A stretch of DNA of 64,000 nucleotides from Deltaproteobacteria bacterium (GCA_022601195.1 JAHZIX010000049.1:248001-312000); one strand, 5' to 3'. Positions 36,865 through 45,157 are shown, numbered from the stretch's first letter. A program made the numbers and translations. The notes: generated by a model from the sequence alone, not told the origin.

Positions 36865-38339
36865 CAGATCCCCTGCAAGGCTCCGGCGATGGTCACGCGG
36901 CGAATCCGGCTAAAGGTACGAGGACTGGTCAACCCTTCACCGGTGGGACTGGCGATGGAAAAGGAGGTGTGCCCCTCTCCCCCCTGCCCCAAACCCGCTA
37001 AGTTGGGACCGTTGGCCACAAAGATACTGACGTTCATGGCCTGAGACATGCGGGTGATGGTCGCCAGGTTCCGAGAGTAGATGGAAGCGGTGTGCCCAAA
37101 CCCATGTTCCGCCCGAACAGCCAGGGCAATCGCTTCGTCGACATCCCTCACCCGGACCAGGGGAAGCACCGGCATGAGCTGCTCGGTCCATACCAGGCTA
37201 TGCTCTCGAGGCACCTCGGCCACCACCAGACGAACTTCTTCCCCTACTTGCACCCCAATTTGGGCCAAGATCACCGAAGGGCTCTTGCCGATCCACCGGG
37301 GATCGATCTTGCCAGGCTTTCCAGGAGGTCCCAACTGGCGGAAAATGACTCGCTCCAGCTTCTTTAACTCATGCTCCTTGAGGAGATAGGCGCCGCTCTT
37401 GCCCAGAGCCTCGAGCAGGGAGTCTGCAATAGAGGCTACGGCGAAAATCTCCTTCTCATCGGTACAGATGACGTTGTTATCGAAGGAAGCGCCGCGGACA
37501 ATCTCTCTCCCGGCCAGCTCCAGGTCCGCCGTTTCATCGACGACCACCGGGGGATTGCCAGGGCCGGCGGTAATCGCCTTCTTGTCCGTCTTCAAGGCTT
37601 CCTTGACCACGCCGGGACCACCGGTGACGAGAAGCACCCGGACCCGGGGGTGCCGCATGAGCTGCTGAGCCGACTCGATGGTGGGCTCGGCCACGGCGGT
37701 GACCAGATTCGCCGGACCGCCTCCTTGGACAATGGCTCGATTCAGGAGGCGAACATTTTCTAGGGAAACCTGACGAGCATTGGGATGAACGTTGAAGACC
37801 ACCGCATTGCCGGCGGAGAGGGTACTAATGGTGTTGTTGATGATCGTCGCCGTGGGATTGGTGGTGGGGGTAATGGCACCGATGACCCCATAGGGAGAGT
37901 ACTCCGTCCAAGTCTTTCCTAAATCTCCGCTCACCGTACGGGTCTCGAGCTCCTCCGGGCCGGGAGTTTTCTCCACGACCAGAAGATTCTTCAGGCGCTT
38001 GTCCGCCGCTCGCCCCAGGCCGGTCTCTTCGTGGGCCATACGGCCGAGATTCTCCGCCTGCTCTCGCATCGACTGCCGAATGGAGGCGATGACCGCCACA
38101 CGAACCGCAGAACCCTGTTCCCGATAGAGGTGGAATGCCTCCCAAGCGGCCTCGACAGCTCCGTCCACGGAGGAGAAAACCCCTTCCCCTTGGCCGGGCT
38201 TTCCCGAGGAGAAAGTTGCCGCGGGCGAGGAAGCCGTCGGCGCTACCGGTGGCATGGGTTCTCCCAGGCGCGCCTTGACCCGACGGATCGTCGCGTCGAT
38301 CTCAGCCGGATCGAAATCAGTGGGGTTGAATCGGCTCAT
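36864..38339 (-). CDS. CoA-acylating aldehyde dehydrogenase, microcompartment type
   Basis: 491-residue member of the PduP/EutE family: aldehyde + NAD+ + CoA to acyl-CoA + NADH. The catalytic Cys lies in ASFDNNVICTDEKE; other conserved segments are GAITPTTNPTATIINNTIST, LLVTGGPGVVKEALKTDKKA and GHTASIYSRNLATITRMSQA. The first ~65 residues are an extension: a predicted amphipathic helix (DPAEIDATIRRVKARLGE) plus a Pro/Ser/Ala linker, as in encapsulation peptides. With DeoC upstream the substrate is probably acetaldehyde. No phosphotransacylase or alcohol dehydrogenase follows, so recycling of CoA and NAD+ is unexplained within this operon. GAGGGG lies before the ATG; the gap to BMC-P1 is 7 bp. 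Confidence 0.94.
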   Translation of the reverse strand: MSRFNPTDFDPAEIDATIRRVKARLGEPMPPVAPTASSPAATFSSGKPGQGEGVFSSVDGAVEAAWEAFHLYREQGSAVRVAVIASIRQSMREQAENLGRMAHEETGLGRAADKRLKNLLVVEKTPGPEELETRTVSGDLGKTWTEYSPYGVIGAITPTTNPTATIINNTISTLSAGNAVVFNVHPNARQVSLENVRLLNRAIVQGGGPANLVTAVAEPTIESAQQLMRHPRVRVLLVTGGPGVVKEALKTDKKAITAGPGNPPVVVDETADLELAGREIVRGASFDNNVICTDEKEIFAVASIADSLLEALGKSGAYLLKEHELKKLERVIFRQLGPPGKPGKIDPRWIGKSPSVILAQIGVQVGEEVRLVVAEVPREHSLVWTEQLMPVLPLVRVRDVDEAIALAVRAEHGFGHTASIYSRNLATITRMSQAMNVSIFVANGPNLAGLGQGGEGHTSFSIASPTGEGLTSPRTFSRIRRVTIAGALQGI

Positions 38340-38346
38340 CTACCCC

Positions 38347-38637
38347 TCACTCCTTTCGATAGACCTCTTCACCTTCGACCTCCCAGGTATCAACAATGGC
38401 CATCACCACCGCATCACAGGGTCGATCGCGGGTGACTTCCGTCTGCCGCGCAGAGCTGCCGCTGGCATAGAGCACGACCTCGCCGACCCCGGCCCCGACA
38501 GCGTCGTTGGCGATCACAAAGCCACCGGTTTCCTTACCGTCGGTGCCCAACTGGCGGACCACTAGAAACTTCAGACCTTCTAAGGACTCTTCTTTCCGGC
38601 TCGCCACGAGGGTGCCGGCTACCCGTCCGAGAAGCAT
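38347..38637 (-). CDS. BMC-P pentameric shell vertex protein (EutN/CcmL family), copy 1
   Basis: 96-residue EutN/CcmL-type vertex protein: LLGRVAGTLVASRKEESLEG, FVIANDAVGAGVGEVVLYAS, GSSARQT, MAIVDTWEV. It lies between BMC-H and the aldehyde dehydrogenase with gaps of 12 and 7 bp. The motif GAGVGEVVL is shared with copy 3, while copy 2 reads MAGPGELVT. Confidence 0.94.
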   Translation of the reverse strand: MLLGRVAGTLVASRKEESLEGLKFLVVRQLGTDGKETGGFVIANDAVGAGVGEVVLYASGSSARQTEVTRDRPCDAVVMAIVDTWEVEGEEVYRKE

Positions 38638-38649
38638 GGTAGACGACGC

Positions 38650-38958
38650 CTACTTTCGGCTCGAGGCAGCGCGGGTCTTTCCTGCGCGGCCCAGAGGGAG
38701 AACCTGGTCTACATTCTCGTGGGGCCGGGCGATGACGTGAACCGAAACCACTTCGCCGACCTTTTCGGCGCCTCGAACTCCCGCTTCCACCGCAGCTTTT
38801 ACCGCCGCGACATCACCCCGGACGATCGCTGTCACGTAACCGCCACCGATCTTCTCGCTGCCCACCAACTCCACTTTCGCGGCTTTCACCATCGCGTCCG
38901 ACGCCTCCACCATGGCAGCGAATCCCCGCGTCTCAATCATGCCTAGTGCTTCGGCCAT
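38650..38958 (-). CDS. BMC-H hexameric shell protein
   Basis: 102-residue single-domain BMC protein, the main facet tile. It opens AEALGMIETRGFAAMVEASD (typical PduA/EutM start), with KVGGG-type pore segment EKIGGGYVTAIVRGDVAAVK, then VGEVVSVHVIARPHENV. The last ~15 residues are a basic extension (GRAGKTRAASSRK). It is the only BMC-H in the operon. AAGGAG with 8-base spacing precedes the ATG, the strongest ribosome binding site in the operon, which fits the need for many copies. An 81-bp gap separates it from the upstream BMC-T gene. Confidence 0.96.
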   Translation of the reverse strand: MAEALGMIETRGFAAMVEASDAMVKAAKVELVGSEKIGGGYVTAIVRGDVAAVKAAVEAGVRGAEKVGEVVSVHVIARPHENVDQVLPLGRAGKTRAASSRK

Positions 38959-39039
38959 TGCTCTTATCTCCTTTTCCCAAATTCTTCGGCCGGGACATCG
39001 CCGCGACCGTTGTTGCTATCCCTATTTGCCAGGTCTTCC

Positions 39040-39669
39040 CTACTTGGAAACCTCGCGACCGCCGAGGCCCTCGATAGAGGCTACGGCAGCGCGCCAGCCA
39101 ACATCCACATCACTTTCTTCACCACCTAGGTAGACGCGTCCGAAGGAACCGTGAGACCGAACTTCGAGCACGTTGATGCCAGAAGCTTTCTCCGCCTCAT
39201 TGGCCGCCAGCGCAGCGTAGGGAGCCGGTTCGACCTCCAAAACGTAGAGCGTCTGCCCTGCCAATAGCATTTGCCCATGACGCATGCGGTTGATGAGCTG
39301 TACTTGGTGGTCGGCGACCCGGCGAATGATCTGGCTGCTCAAAATGCGAGGTTTGATGCGGTCGACCTCCGTCTTCCCGATGTCTTCTAGAATCGCTTCC
39401 CCCGCAGCCCGGGTCTCTGCCTGGGAGTGAGAGTGAATCTCCAGAAGGCCGTAGTAACGCTCGACGATCTGCATGCCCGGACGTACATCCGTGGCCTTTA
39501 GGGCGACATCGGTCAAGCGGTTGATCTCAATTCCGGGAGAGACCTCCACGAAGAGGGACGCATCCCCCCCTAGCGGCAAGAAACCATGGGCTACCGTGCC
39601 CAGAAAAGCCGCGTACTGAGGTTGCAGACTATCTAGAAAAACGTAGGATCTCAGGTCAATATCCGCCAC
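39040..39669 (-). CDS. BMC-T shell protein of the permuted, stacking-type class
   Basis: 209-residue tandem BMC protein with the pattern of Haliangium BMC-T2/T3 and CsoS1D-like trimers: FLDSLQPQYAAFLGTVAHGF, SLFVEVSPGIEINRLTDVAL, GMQIVERYYGLLEIHS in half 1 and SSQIIRRVADHQVQLINRMR, HGQMLLAGQTLYVLEVEPA, ALAANEAEKASGINVLEV in half 2. Proteins of this class can stack face to face and have a large gated pore, offering passage for cofactors or bulky metabolites. The GTG start at 39669 overlaps the end of deoC by 14 bases. It is distinct from the other BMC-T in the operon. Confidence 0.9.
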   Translation of the reverse strand: MADIDLRSYVFLDSLQPQYAAFLGTVAHGFLPLGGDASLFVEVSPGIEINRLTDVALKATDVRPGMQIVERYYGLLEIHSHSQAETRAAGEAILEDIGKTEVDRIKPRILSSQIIRRVADHQVQLINRMRHGQMLLAGQTLYVLEVEPAPYAALAANEAEKASGINVLEVRSHGSFGRVYLGGEESDVDVGWRAAVASIEGLGGREVSK

Positions 39670-40537
39670 TCTTTTCCCCTTCCTTGTCCGGGCTCGACTC
39701 GATGCCCTTGACGATCTGAATTCCCGCTGAAGCGCCGAGACGAGTAGCGCCAGCGTCGATCATGCGCCGGGCGTCCTCGGTCGTTTTGATGCCACCGGAA
39801 GCCTTGACGCCAATCTCCGGCCCCACCACTTCGCGCATGAGAGCGACATCGAAGAGGGTCGCGCCTCCGCTACTGAAACCGGTAGACGTCTTGACGTAGT
39901 GAGCCCGCCCCGCCAAAGCGAGACGGCAAGCAATCACCTTTTCTTGGTCGTTCAACAACGCCGTCTCGATAATCACTTTGTTGAGAGCGCCCACTTCTTT
40001 GCAGGCATCCGAAACTCTGGCGATGTCCTTTTCGACGAGATCGTACTCGCCACCCTTGAGGGCTCCGATGTTGATCACCATATCGATCTCCCGGGCGCCA
40101 TCACGAATAGCCCGGCGAGCTTCCATGGCCTTGATCTCCGGGGCCGAGGCTCCCAGAGGGAAACCCACTACCGAAGCCACTTGCACCGACGAGCCACGCA
40201 ATCGCTGGGAGGCCCGCTTCACCCACACCGGGTTGACGCAGACGGCGCTGAAGCCGAATTCCAAGGCCTCGTCACAGAGTTGGTCGATATCTGCCGGTGT
40301 CGTCTCCGGTTTGAGCAAGGTATGGTCGATGAACTGCCCCAGGTCTGAAGGTACCTTGCCGCCGTTGCCGCAATAGCTGATGCGGCACGCTCCCGCTCCC
40401 ACCACACTGCGCACTTCCTCGGAACAACAGGCGGCACAGCCGCCGGCGCAATCTGAACAACACCCACCGTGCTGATGCTCGAGAGCCTCCAGCACCCGTC
40501 GGGTCACCGCCTCGATGATCTCCTGGCGATCCATCAT
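39656..40537 (-). CDS. deoC: deoxyribose-phosphate aldolase with targeting helix and Cys cluster
   Basis: 293-residue class I aldolase: 2-deoxyribose 5-phosphate to glyceraldehyde 3-phosphate + acetaldehyde. The catalytic core is complete: Schiff-base Lys in HYVKTSTGFSSGG, second Lys in IGVKASGGIKTTEDA, and Asp in REIDMVINIGAL. The N-terminal ~68 residues are extra. Residues 1-20 form an amphipathic helix (DRQEIIEAVTRRVLEALEH) like an encapsulation peptide. They are followed by a dense Cys segment, CCSDCAGGCAACCSEE (six Cys within 13 residues), and two more Cys (GACRISYC) before the aldolase fold. The Cys segment is not part of ordinary DeoC and could bind a metal or iron-sulfur cluster, or form disulfides. 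Second gene of the operon, 19 bp after rpiB. Confidence 0.95.
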   Translation of the reverse strand: MMDRQEIIEAVTRRVLEALEHQHGGCCSDCAGGCAACCSEEVRSVVGAGACRISYCGNGGKVPSDLGQFIDHTLLKPETTPADIDQLCDEALEFGFSAVCVNPVWVKRASQRLRGSSVQVASVVGFPLGASAPEIKAMEARRAIRDGAREIDMVINIGALKGGEYDLVEKDIARVSDACKEVGALNKVIIETALLNDQEKVIACRLALAGRAHYVKTSTGFSSGGATLFDVALMREVVGPEIGVKASGGIKTTEDARRMIDAGATRLGASAGIQIVKGIESSPDKEGEKSGGY

Positions 40538-40556
40538 CTCTGCTCAGCCCTTCTTT

Positions 40557-41174
40557 TCAACGCCGCAGGTAGCGGCTTTCAACTTCAGTGATCTTGTCGA
40601 CTCGTCGGGCGTGACGATCCGGCCCCCAAGGCGTGGCTAACCAGGTGTCCAGGATCTGCTTGGCCAAGCTCTCCCCGATCAAGCCAGCCCCCAATGTCAA
40701 TACATTGGCATGATTGTGCTCCCGGCTGTTGCGAGCTGAAGACAGGTCATAGCACAGCGCCGCCCGCACCCCGGGCACTTTGTTGGCCGTCATCGCTGAT
40801 CCGATCCCAGCCCCGTCGACGATGACTCCCCAGCGACATAGGCCTTCTCCAACCCGGCGAGCCACTTCGTGGGCAAAATCCGGGTAATCGCAGGCATCGG
40901 TCGAAAACGTTCCACAGTCCGTGACCGAGACTCCAGCAGCTCGCAAGTGCGCCATGAGCTTCTCTTTGAGTCCGAAACCGCCGTGATCGGAACCGATGGC
41001 GATGGAGTCACCAACTCCCCCTGGAGCCACTTGGGAGGCTGAGGAACCAGAAGGGCTTGCCGCACCGCTACCGTGCCCCTGCCGGCTGGAAGCCCCTGTA
41101 GATTCCGCGGCTCCCCCGAGGGCTCGGTCCACCTCCTGGCGGATCAACTCATAGATGTCTTCCTGAGTGGCCAT
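40557..41174 (-). CDS. rpiB: RpiB/LacAB-family sugar-phosphate isomerase with targeting helix
   Basis: 205-residue protein, first gene of the BMC operon. The N-terminal helix ATQEDIYELIRQEVDRALGG plus a Ser/Gly/Ala-rich linker (to about residue 53) is a probable encapsulation peptide. The isomerase domain follows: IAIGSDHGGFGLKEKLMAHL, DYPDFAHEVA, ANKVPGVRAALCYD, REHNHANVLTLGAGLIGE. In E. coli RpiB the catalytic Cys lies in ICGTGVG; here the segment is VDGAGIGSAM, so Cys is Asp and the neighbouring Thr is Ala. Ribose 5-phosphate isomerase activity is therefore not certain; a different pentose or tetrose phosphate, or a changed mechanism, is possible. It follows the SpoIID gene by 71 bp. Confidence 0.9.
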   Translation of the reverse strand: MATQEDIYELIRQEVDRALGGAAESTGASSRQGHGSGAASPSGSSASQVAPGGVGDSIAIGSDHGGFGLKEKLMAHLRAAGVSVTDCGTFSTDACDYPDFAHEVARRVGEGLCRWGVIVDGAGIGSAMTANKVPGVRAALCYDLSSARNSREHNHANVLTLGAGLIGESLAKQILDTWLATPWGPDRHARRVDKITEVESRYLRR

Positions 41175-41245
41175 ATCTTCTCTTCAGCTTATTCTGGATT
41201 CTTGCCGAGTCTGAAAGAGAGTTCTACCACAACTCCAAGCCCATC

Positions 41246-43702
41246 TCATGGACCGGCATCCTTCACGGACGAGGTCCTCGCTAGGTCATGGAGGTGTTGC
41301 ACTCCTGTTCCAGGATAGTAATGGGAGAGAATCTCCTGGTAGCTATGGCCGCGCTGAGCCATGCCAAAGGCACCTTCTTGACACATACCCACTCCGTGGC
41401 CCCAACCACGGCCTCGAAACAGCCATCCGGGAGCTCGACCTCGAGGTTTCTGGCGACTCGCCGTAAACAGGGTCTCGGGAACATCCAAAGTCCACCGCAC
41501 GGCCAGACCTTCGACTTCCACCGACCGCCCTCCATTGCCGAGCAGACGAATCTTGCCGACCCGCCCTGAGTCACCCTGCGACAGCACTTCGAATCCCTGG
41601 AATCCCAAGCCCGGATATCGCTCCTGAACTTGCTTTCCCAACTTGGTATCGCTATGAAACCGCGTCCAGACCGCCCTATCATTGCGCCTGTCGAAACCAG
41701 CCTTTCGTGGCTCTACCGGCTGAACGAGGGCTTCTAAACGATCTCCCTGCCAGATGAGAGAGAGCTTGTCCCCGGCAACCAGCCTCAATGGCGCCGTTGA
41801 GAGTTCACCCCGCTGGCGGCGAAAGGTAGGCACTCCTGCCGGAAGCTCAACGAGGTGGGTACCGTGTTCGTTCCGGTACTTCAACTGCCCGTCCTCCAGG
41901 TCCAAAAAACGAGTTTCCGTCGCCTTCAAGACGTAGAGTAGTTGAGCTAGCTGAAAAAGGAGATTCTCTCGTTCTACCTCCGGGAGGACCTCCTTGTCGC
42001 CACCGGAAAACAGACCTGTCTCTGCAAGGTAAGACGCTTGCCGAAGGGACTCCGCTCCCCAACTTGCGGGGGGATTCCGAAGCCTTTGCTCCAGCTCTTT
42101 CGACCTGGCAAGAAGACGCGGATCCAAAGCCAGATCGAAGGCCGAGGCAACAAAACGCCGGATTTCTCCTCGCCGTAGAGAATCCAAGCCATCTCGAGGA
42201 GCGGGAAGATCGACTCGGCTGGCCAGAGCTAGGAGGCGTTGTTCGAAGACCTCGGCCCCTTTCTCTCCGGATCGTTTGGCTCCCGCCGCCGACGGAAAGA
42301 CTCTGCTAGTCACTGCAGCGGGAAAAGGCAGTCCCCGAACCTGCCCTCCTTGCAGACTCGCCGGCCCTGCCTCGCCACAGCGAACCCCATCCAAATAGGG
42401 ACGATCGAGAAGGGTCGGAAAGACCACTTCGACGTCCTCCGTATGACCTCCGCAACTAGCGGTGTACAGGGTGTCAGCGATGCTGTTCCCGTAGGCCACC
42501 ACTTGACCGGTGGTTTGCTCGAGAATTCGATCGGTAATGGGGTGTTCAGCCGTCACCCCGCCGTAGACATGGCAACGGGGAGTCGCGCAAATGTCATAGC
42601 CCTCGGCAGCGTGCTCACCGAGGTGGAAGACCGTGTAGGTACGTGCCGCCACCGCTTGGGCCTTCAGGGCCTCCTCTTCGTTATAGACCAGAGGCCCCAT
42701 TTCCTTGGGCACCACACCGCGCAGATATTCTTCCAGAGGAACCTCGTTGATCACATTGAGGCGCCCGCGATCGTTTAGAAAGACTCCCAGCTTGCCTCGA
42801 TACCGGTGGGAGCCATAGCTCACCCCCGTGTCTCCGGCCTTCAGCAGCGTCACCCATCTGCCGTGAACCAAATAGGCTTTTCCACCCTGACGGACCTTCA
42901 TGGCGGGCTCGGCGAGTCCAGCCCCCTCGCTGATCACCCAAGATCCCAACAGGCCCAGCGCTTCCAGGGATCTCTTTCCGAGCTCCGCCTCTTCTCGGGT
43001 CGAATACCGACCGACACGGACCTTGTAGAGTCCGGATTCGGCATCGAAACGGGAATCCACCGGTTGGCTGAGCTCGCCCTCGAGACGAAGCGCTAGCTGC
43101 TGAGCCTGCCCTTCGTCCTTCAGAGCCGAAACTTGAAGGCGAAAGAATCCTCTCTGGTCGCTCGAGAAGGCAGGTTCGATTCGAAGGGGGGCCGTGTTCG
43201 TGAGATCGAAGCGCCCCAACCGCGCCGTCACACCGGAGTCACAGCAGGGAAACGTCACTTCTTCTAGGTCCGTCGCCAGCCCGACGCGAACGAGTCGTGG
43301 CAACGCTGCATCGGCAGACTCGGATGCTGGAGCTGGTACCGGTTCCACACCCCTGGGATCGGAACTTGGTGGCTCGGCTTGCCGGGGAACGGCTTCTTCC
43401 CGGACCGCCGGTTCTTCTACTGGCTGAGGGGACTCTCCTGAATGCTTCTCCGAGGACTTCACTGAGGCTGGAGATTCTGGATCCACCGGTGGCGCGTGGC
43501 GGCAGCTCAACGCCCCCGCCGCAACAGCCACGGTCAGACACAGAGCTAGTGTTCTGCAAGCCAGGCTTCTGCAAGCCAGGGTCAAGGGTCGATGGGAGAG
43601 CTTCTGCTTGAGCCAACGACGGATGGAAGATGGCCACCCCATCCCGCGCCGGGACGACCTCGAAGGCCGCCTACCTCGAAACTTCGGAGAGCGCAAGATC
43701 AC
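41246..43702 (-). CDS. lipoprotein with SPOR and SpoIID/LytB domains
   Basis: 818-residue cell-wall protein. The GTG at 43702 directly follows the stop of the upstream ATPase gene; an internal ATG (43642) is possible. A hydrophobic segment ending AAGALSC looks like a lipobox. After a Pro/Glu-rich linker comes a SPOR domain (FFRLQVSALKDEGQAQQLAL to YKVRVGRYSTREEAELGKRS), which binds denuded peptidoglycan. The SpoIID domain follows: VINEVPLEEYLRGVVPKEMG, EALKAQAVAARTYTVFHLGE, TLYTASCGGHTEDVEVVFP, and at the end GRGWGHGVGMCQEGAFGMAQ with HYYPGTGV. About 250 residues are inserted between the two SpoIID halves. SpoIID proteins are lytic enzymes or amidase enhancers acting on peptidoglycan; here a division or envelope role is inferred. 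Confidence 0.88.
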   Translation of the reverse strand: MILRSPKFRGRRPSRSSRRGMGWPSSIRRWLKQKLSHRPLTLACRSLACRTLALCLTVAVAAGALSCRHAPPVDPESPASVKSSEKHSGESPQPVEEPAVREEAVPRQAEPPSSDPRGVEPVPAPASESADAALPRLVRVGLATDLEEVTFPCCDSGVTARLGRFDLTNTAPLRIEPAFSSDQRGFFRLQVSALKDEGQAQQLALRLEGELSQPVDSRFDAESGLYKVRVGRYSTREEAELGKRSLEALGLLGSWVISEGAGLAEPAMKVRQGGKAYLVHGRWVTLLKAGDTGVSYGSHRYRGKLGVFLNDRGRLNVINEVPLEEYLRGVVPKEMGPLVYNEEEALKAQAVAARTYTVFHLGEHAAEGYDICATPRCHVYGGVTAEHPITDRILEQTTGQVVAYGNSIADTLYTASCGGHTEDVEVVFPTLLDRPYLDGVRCGEAGPASLQGGQVRGLPFPAAVTSRVFPSAAGAKRSGEKGAEVFEQRLLALASRVDLPAPRDGLDSLRRGEIRRFVASAFDLALDPRLLARSKELEQRLRNPPASWGAESLRQASYLAETGLFSGGDKEVLPEVERENLLFQLAQLLYVLKATETRFLDLEDGQLKYRNEHGTHLVELPAGVPTFRRQRGELSTAPLRLVAGDKLSLIWQGDRLEALVQPVEPRKAGFDRRNDRAVWTRFHSDTKLGKQVQERYPGLGFQGFEVLSQGDSGRVGKIRLLGNGGRSVEVEGLAVRWTLDVPETLFTASRQKPRGRAPGWLFRGRGWGHGVGMCQEGAFGMAQRGHSYQEILSHYYPGTGVQHLHDLARTSSVKDAGP

Positions 43703-44509
43703 TCAGATCCGGTTGGAGGGCATTTTGACTTCGCGCCGATGATCCGACACGGAGTCCAACAGGATCGGTCTCGCCATCTCGCACAGACGGCTCACCAGAC
43801 GAGCCTCGATGCGTCGGCTGAGTGGTTCTCCCACAGGCACTAGATCCGCACCGCGGTCCAAGCTGCGGGCCGAGGTACGAGGGGTGTCGAGAGCATAGTT
43901 GGTGGTAAAGAAGGTCGGGCGCCGCTCGTTGTACCGAGTGTTGATGATGAGGTAGAGAATGTCCTGCACCCAAGGAGTTGGCTTCTGTGAACCCAACTCG
44001 TCCAACACCAGCAGTGGAGCGTTGATCACAGGATCAAGAACCTCGCGCTTCGACTCCGGTGACTTGGGATCAAAGCTCGATTGGATCTGATGAATGAGGG
44101 AGGTGAAGTCTGCGAAACGACCCGAGATCCGATAGGACTGAATGAGCTCCACCAGCACCGCCGCTGCCAAATGAGTCTTCCCCGCTCCCGGGGGCCCCAC
44201 GTAAATCAACCCTGCGGAGCGAAAAGTACCGTCTTCTCGCAGAAAGCCATCGACATATCGTTGGCTGTCAGCAAGCGCTTTTTGCAATTGGCTACGGACC
44301 CCGGGGTTGGGATGCCGGGTATCAAAACTCGCCAGGCGACAACCAGCGTACCGCCTCGGCAACCGAGCCGCTTCCAGCAGAGTTCCCGCTAGGCCTTTCT
44401 TGAAGCAGTCGCAGCGGCGTGCAGTCCCAGCGCCGCCATCCTTGACGACTTCCCAGCCTCGCCCTTCGCAGCGAGGGCAGATGGCGTCCGAAACGGCCTC
44501 TTTTTCCAT
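43703..44509 (-). CDS. DnaC/IstB-like AAA+ ATPase with zinc-finger N-terminus
   Basis: 268-residue helicase-loader-like ATPase. The N-terminus has a Cys4 pattern (CPRC at 11-14 and CDC at 33-35). Walker A is GPPGAGKTHLAAA (about 105-117), Walker B is LLVLDELGS, and sensor-1 is in TFFTTNY. This architecture matches the DnaC-like proteins that assist loading of the replicative helicase. It is a chromosomal single gene without a neighbouring IstA, so an IS21 origin is unlikely. Upstream hspR is 110 bp away; the downstream SpoIID gene starts immediately after its stop. Confidence 0.88.
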   Translation of the reverse strand: MEKEAVSDAICPRCEGRGWEVVKDGGAGTARRCDCFKKGLAGTLLEAARLPRRYAGCRLASFDTRHPNPGVRSQLQKALADSQRYVDGFLREDGTFRSAGLIYVGPPGAGKTHLAAAVLVELIQSYRISGRFADFTSLIHQIQSSFDPKSPESKREVLDPVINAPLLVLDELGSQKPTPWVQDILYLIINTRYNERRPTFFTTNYALDTPRTSARSLDRGADLVPVGEPLSRRIEARLVSRLCEMARPILLDSVSDHRREVKMPSNRI

Positions 44510-44619
44510 AGCGAAATGCTAGCACGGAAGCGATCCGTGGCTCGCCCCGACCACCCTAGGTTTCCAACTGTTGCGAGAGTCCGGAAGGGAGGCCTTCCGG
44601 GGACCGAACCCAGACCGCG

Positions 44620-45009
44620 TCAGGGCACTTTGATCAGCGGTCCACCGGTAATCTTGACGAGGGCGCGACTGCGATCTACCCCCGCTCGGCGATCGATCAT
44701 CTGCTGGCGAACGACATCGAGCAAGCGATCGACTTCCTGGTGAAGATCCTCCATCTGCTCCCGCATATTGAGGATCACCTCAACCCCTGCCAAGTTGACT
44801 CCCAAATCGCGGGTCAGGGTGAGAATCACCTCCAGGCGCCGCAGAGCTTCCTCATCGTAGAGACGGGTGTTGCCCTCGCTCCTATGGGGAGAGATCAAAC
44901 CTTCCCGCTCGTACATACGGAGAGTTTGGGGATGAATCTCGAAGCGCTCCGCTACCGTGCTGATCATCACGTAGCGAACTGCTCCTTTGCCTCCCTTTCG
45001 CCTTGCCAC
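44620..45009 (-). CDS. hspR: MerR-family heat-shock repressor HspR
   Basis: 129-residue DNA-binding protein. The MerR helix-turn-helix reads MISTVAERFEIHPQTLRMYE with REGLISPHRSEGNTRLYDEE, and the coiled dimerisation helix is GVEVILNMREQMEDLHQEVD. HPQTLRxYEREGL with SEGNxRxY is the HspR subgroup signature. In actinobacteria and others HspR represses dnaK and binds DnaK as co-repressor. Its position just downstream of dnaK on the same strand supports this call. A strong hairpin lies between dnaK and hspR, so hspR may be partly independent. Confidence 0.93.
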   Translation of the reverse strand: MARRKGGKGAVRYVMISTVAERFEIHPQTLRMYEREGLISPHRSEGNTRLYDEEALRRLEVILTLTRDLGVNLAGVEVILNMREQMEDLHQEVDRLLDVVRQQMIDRRAGVDRSRALVKITGGPLIKVP

Positions 45010-45100
45010 GAATGCCTCCTCTTTAGGCTTCCATGAATCCTGTACCGAGTTACCAGCGAGAGTCTACCAGCCCCTAGATGGAACGGCGAACGTCGACTTG

Positions 45101-45149
45101 GAACACAACCAAAAGCTGCCCCACCCCCTCGAGGAGGGATAGGGCAGCT
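45101..45149 (-). terminator. intrinsic terminator after dnaK
   Basis: On the minus strand AGCTGCCC (45149-45142) pairs with GGGCAGCT (45121-45114), with a smaller CCCTCCTCGAGGGGG stem inside the loop. TTTTGGTTGTGTT follows directly. It lies 8 bases after the dnaK stop and separates dnaK from hspR. Confidence 0.8.
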
Positions 45150-45157
45150 GGATTGGA

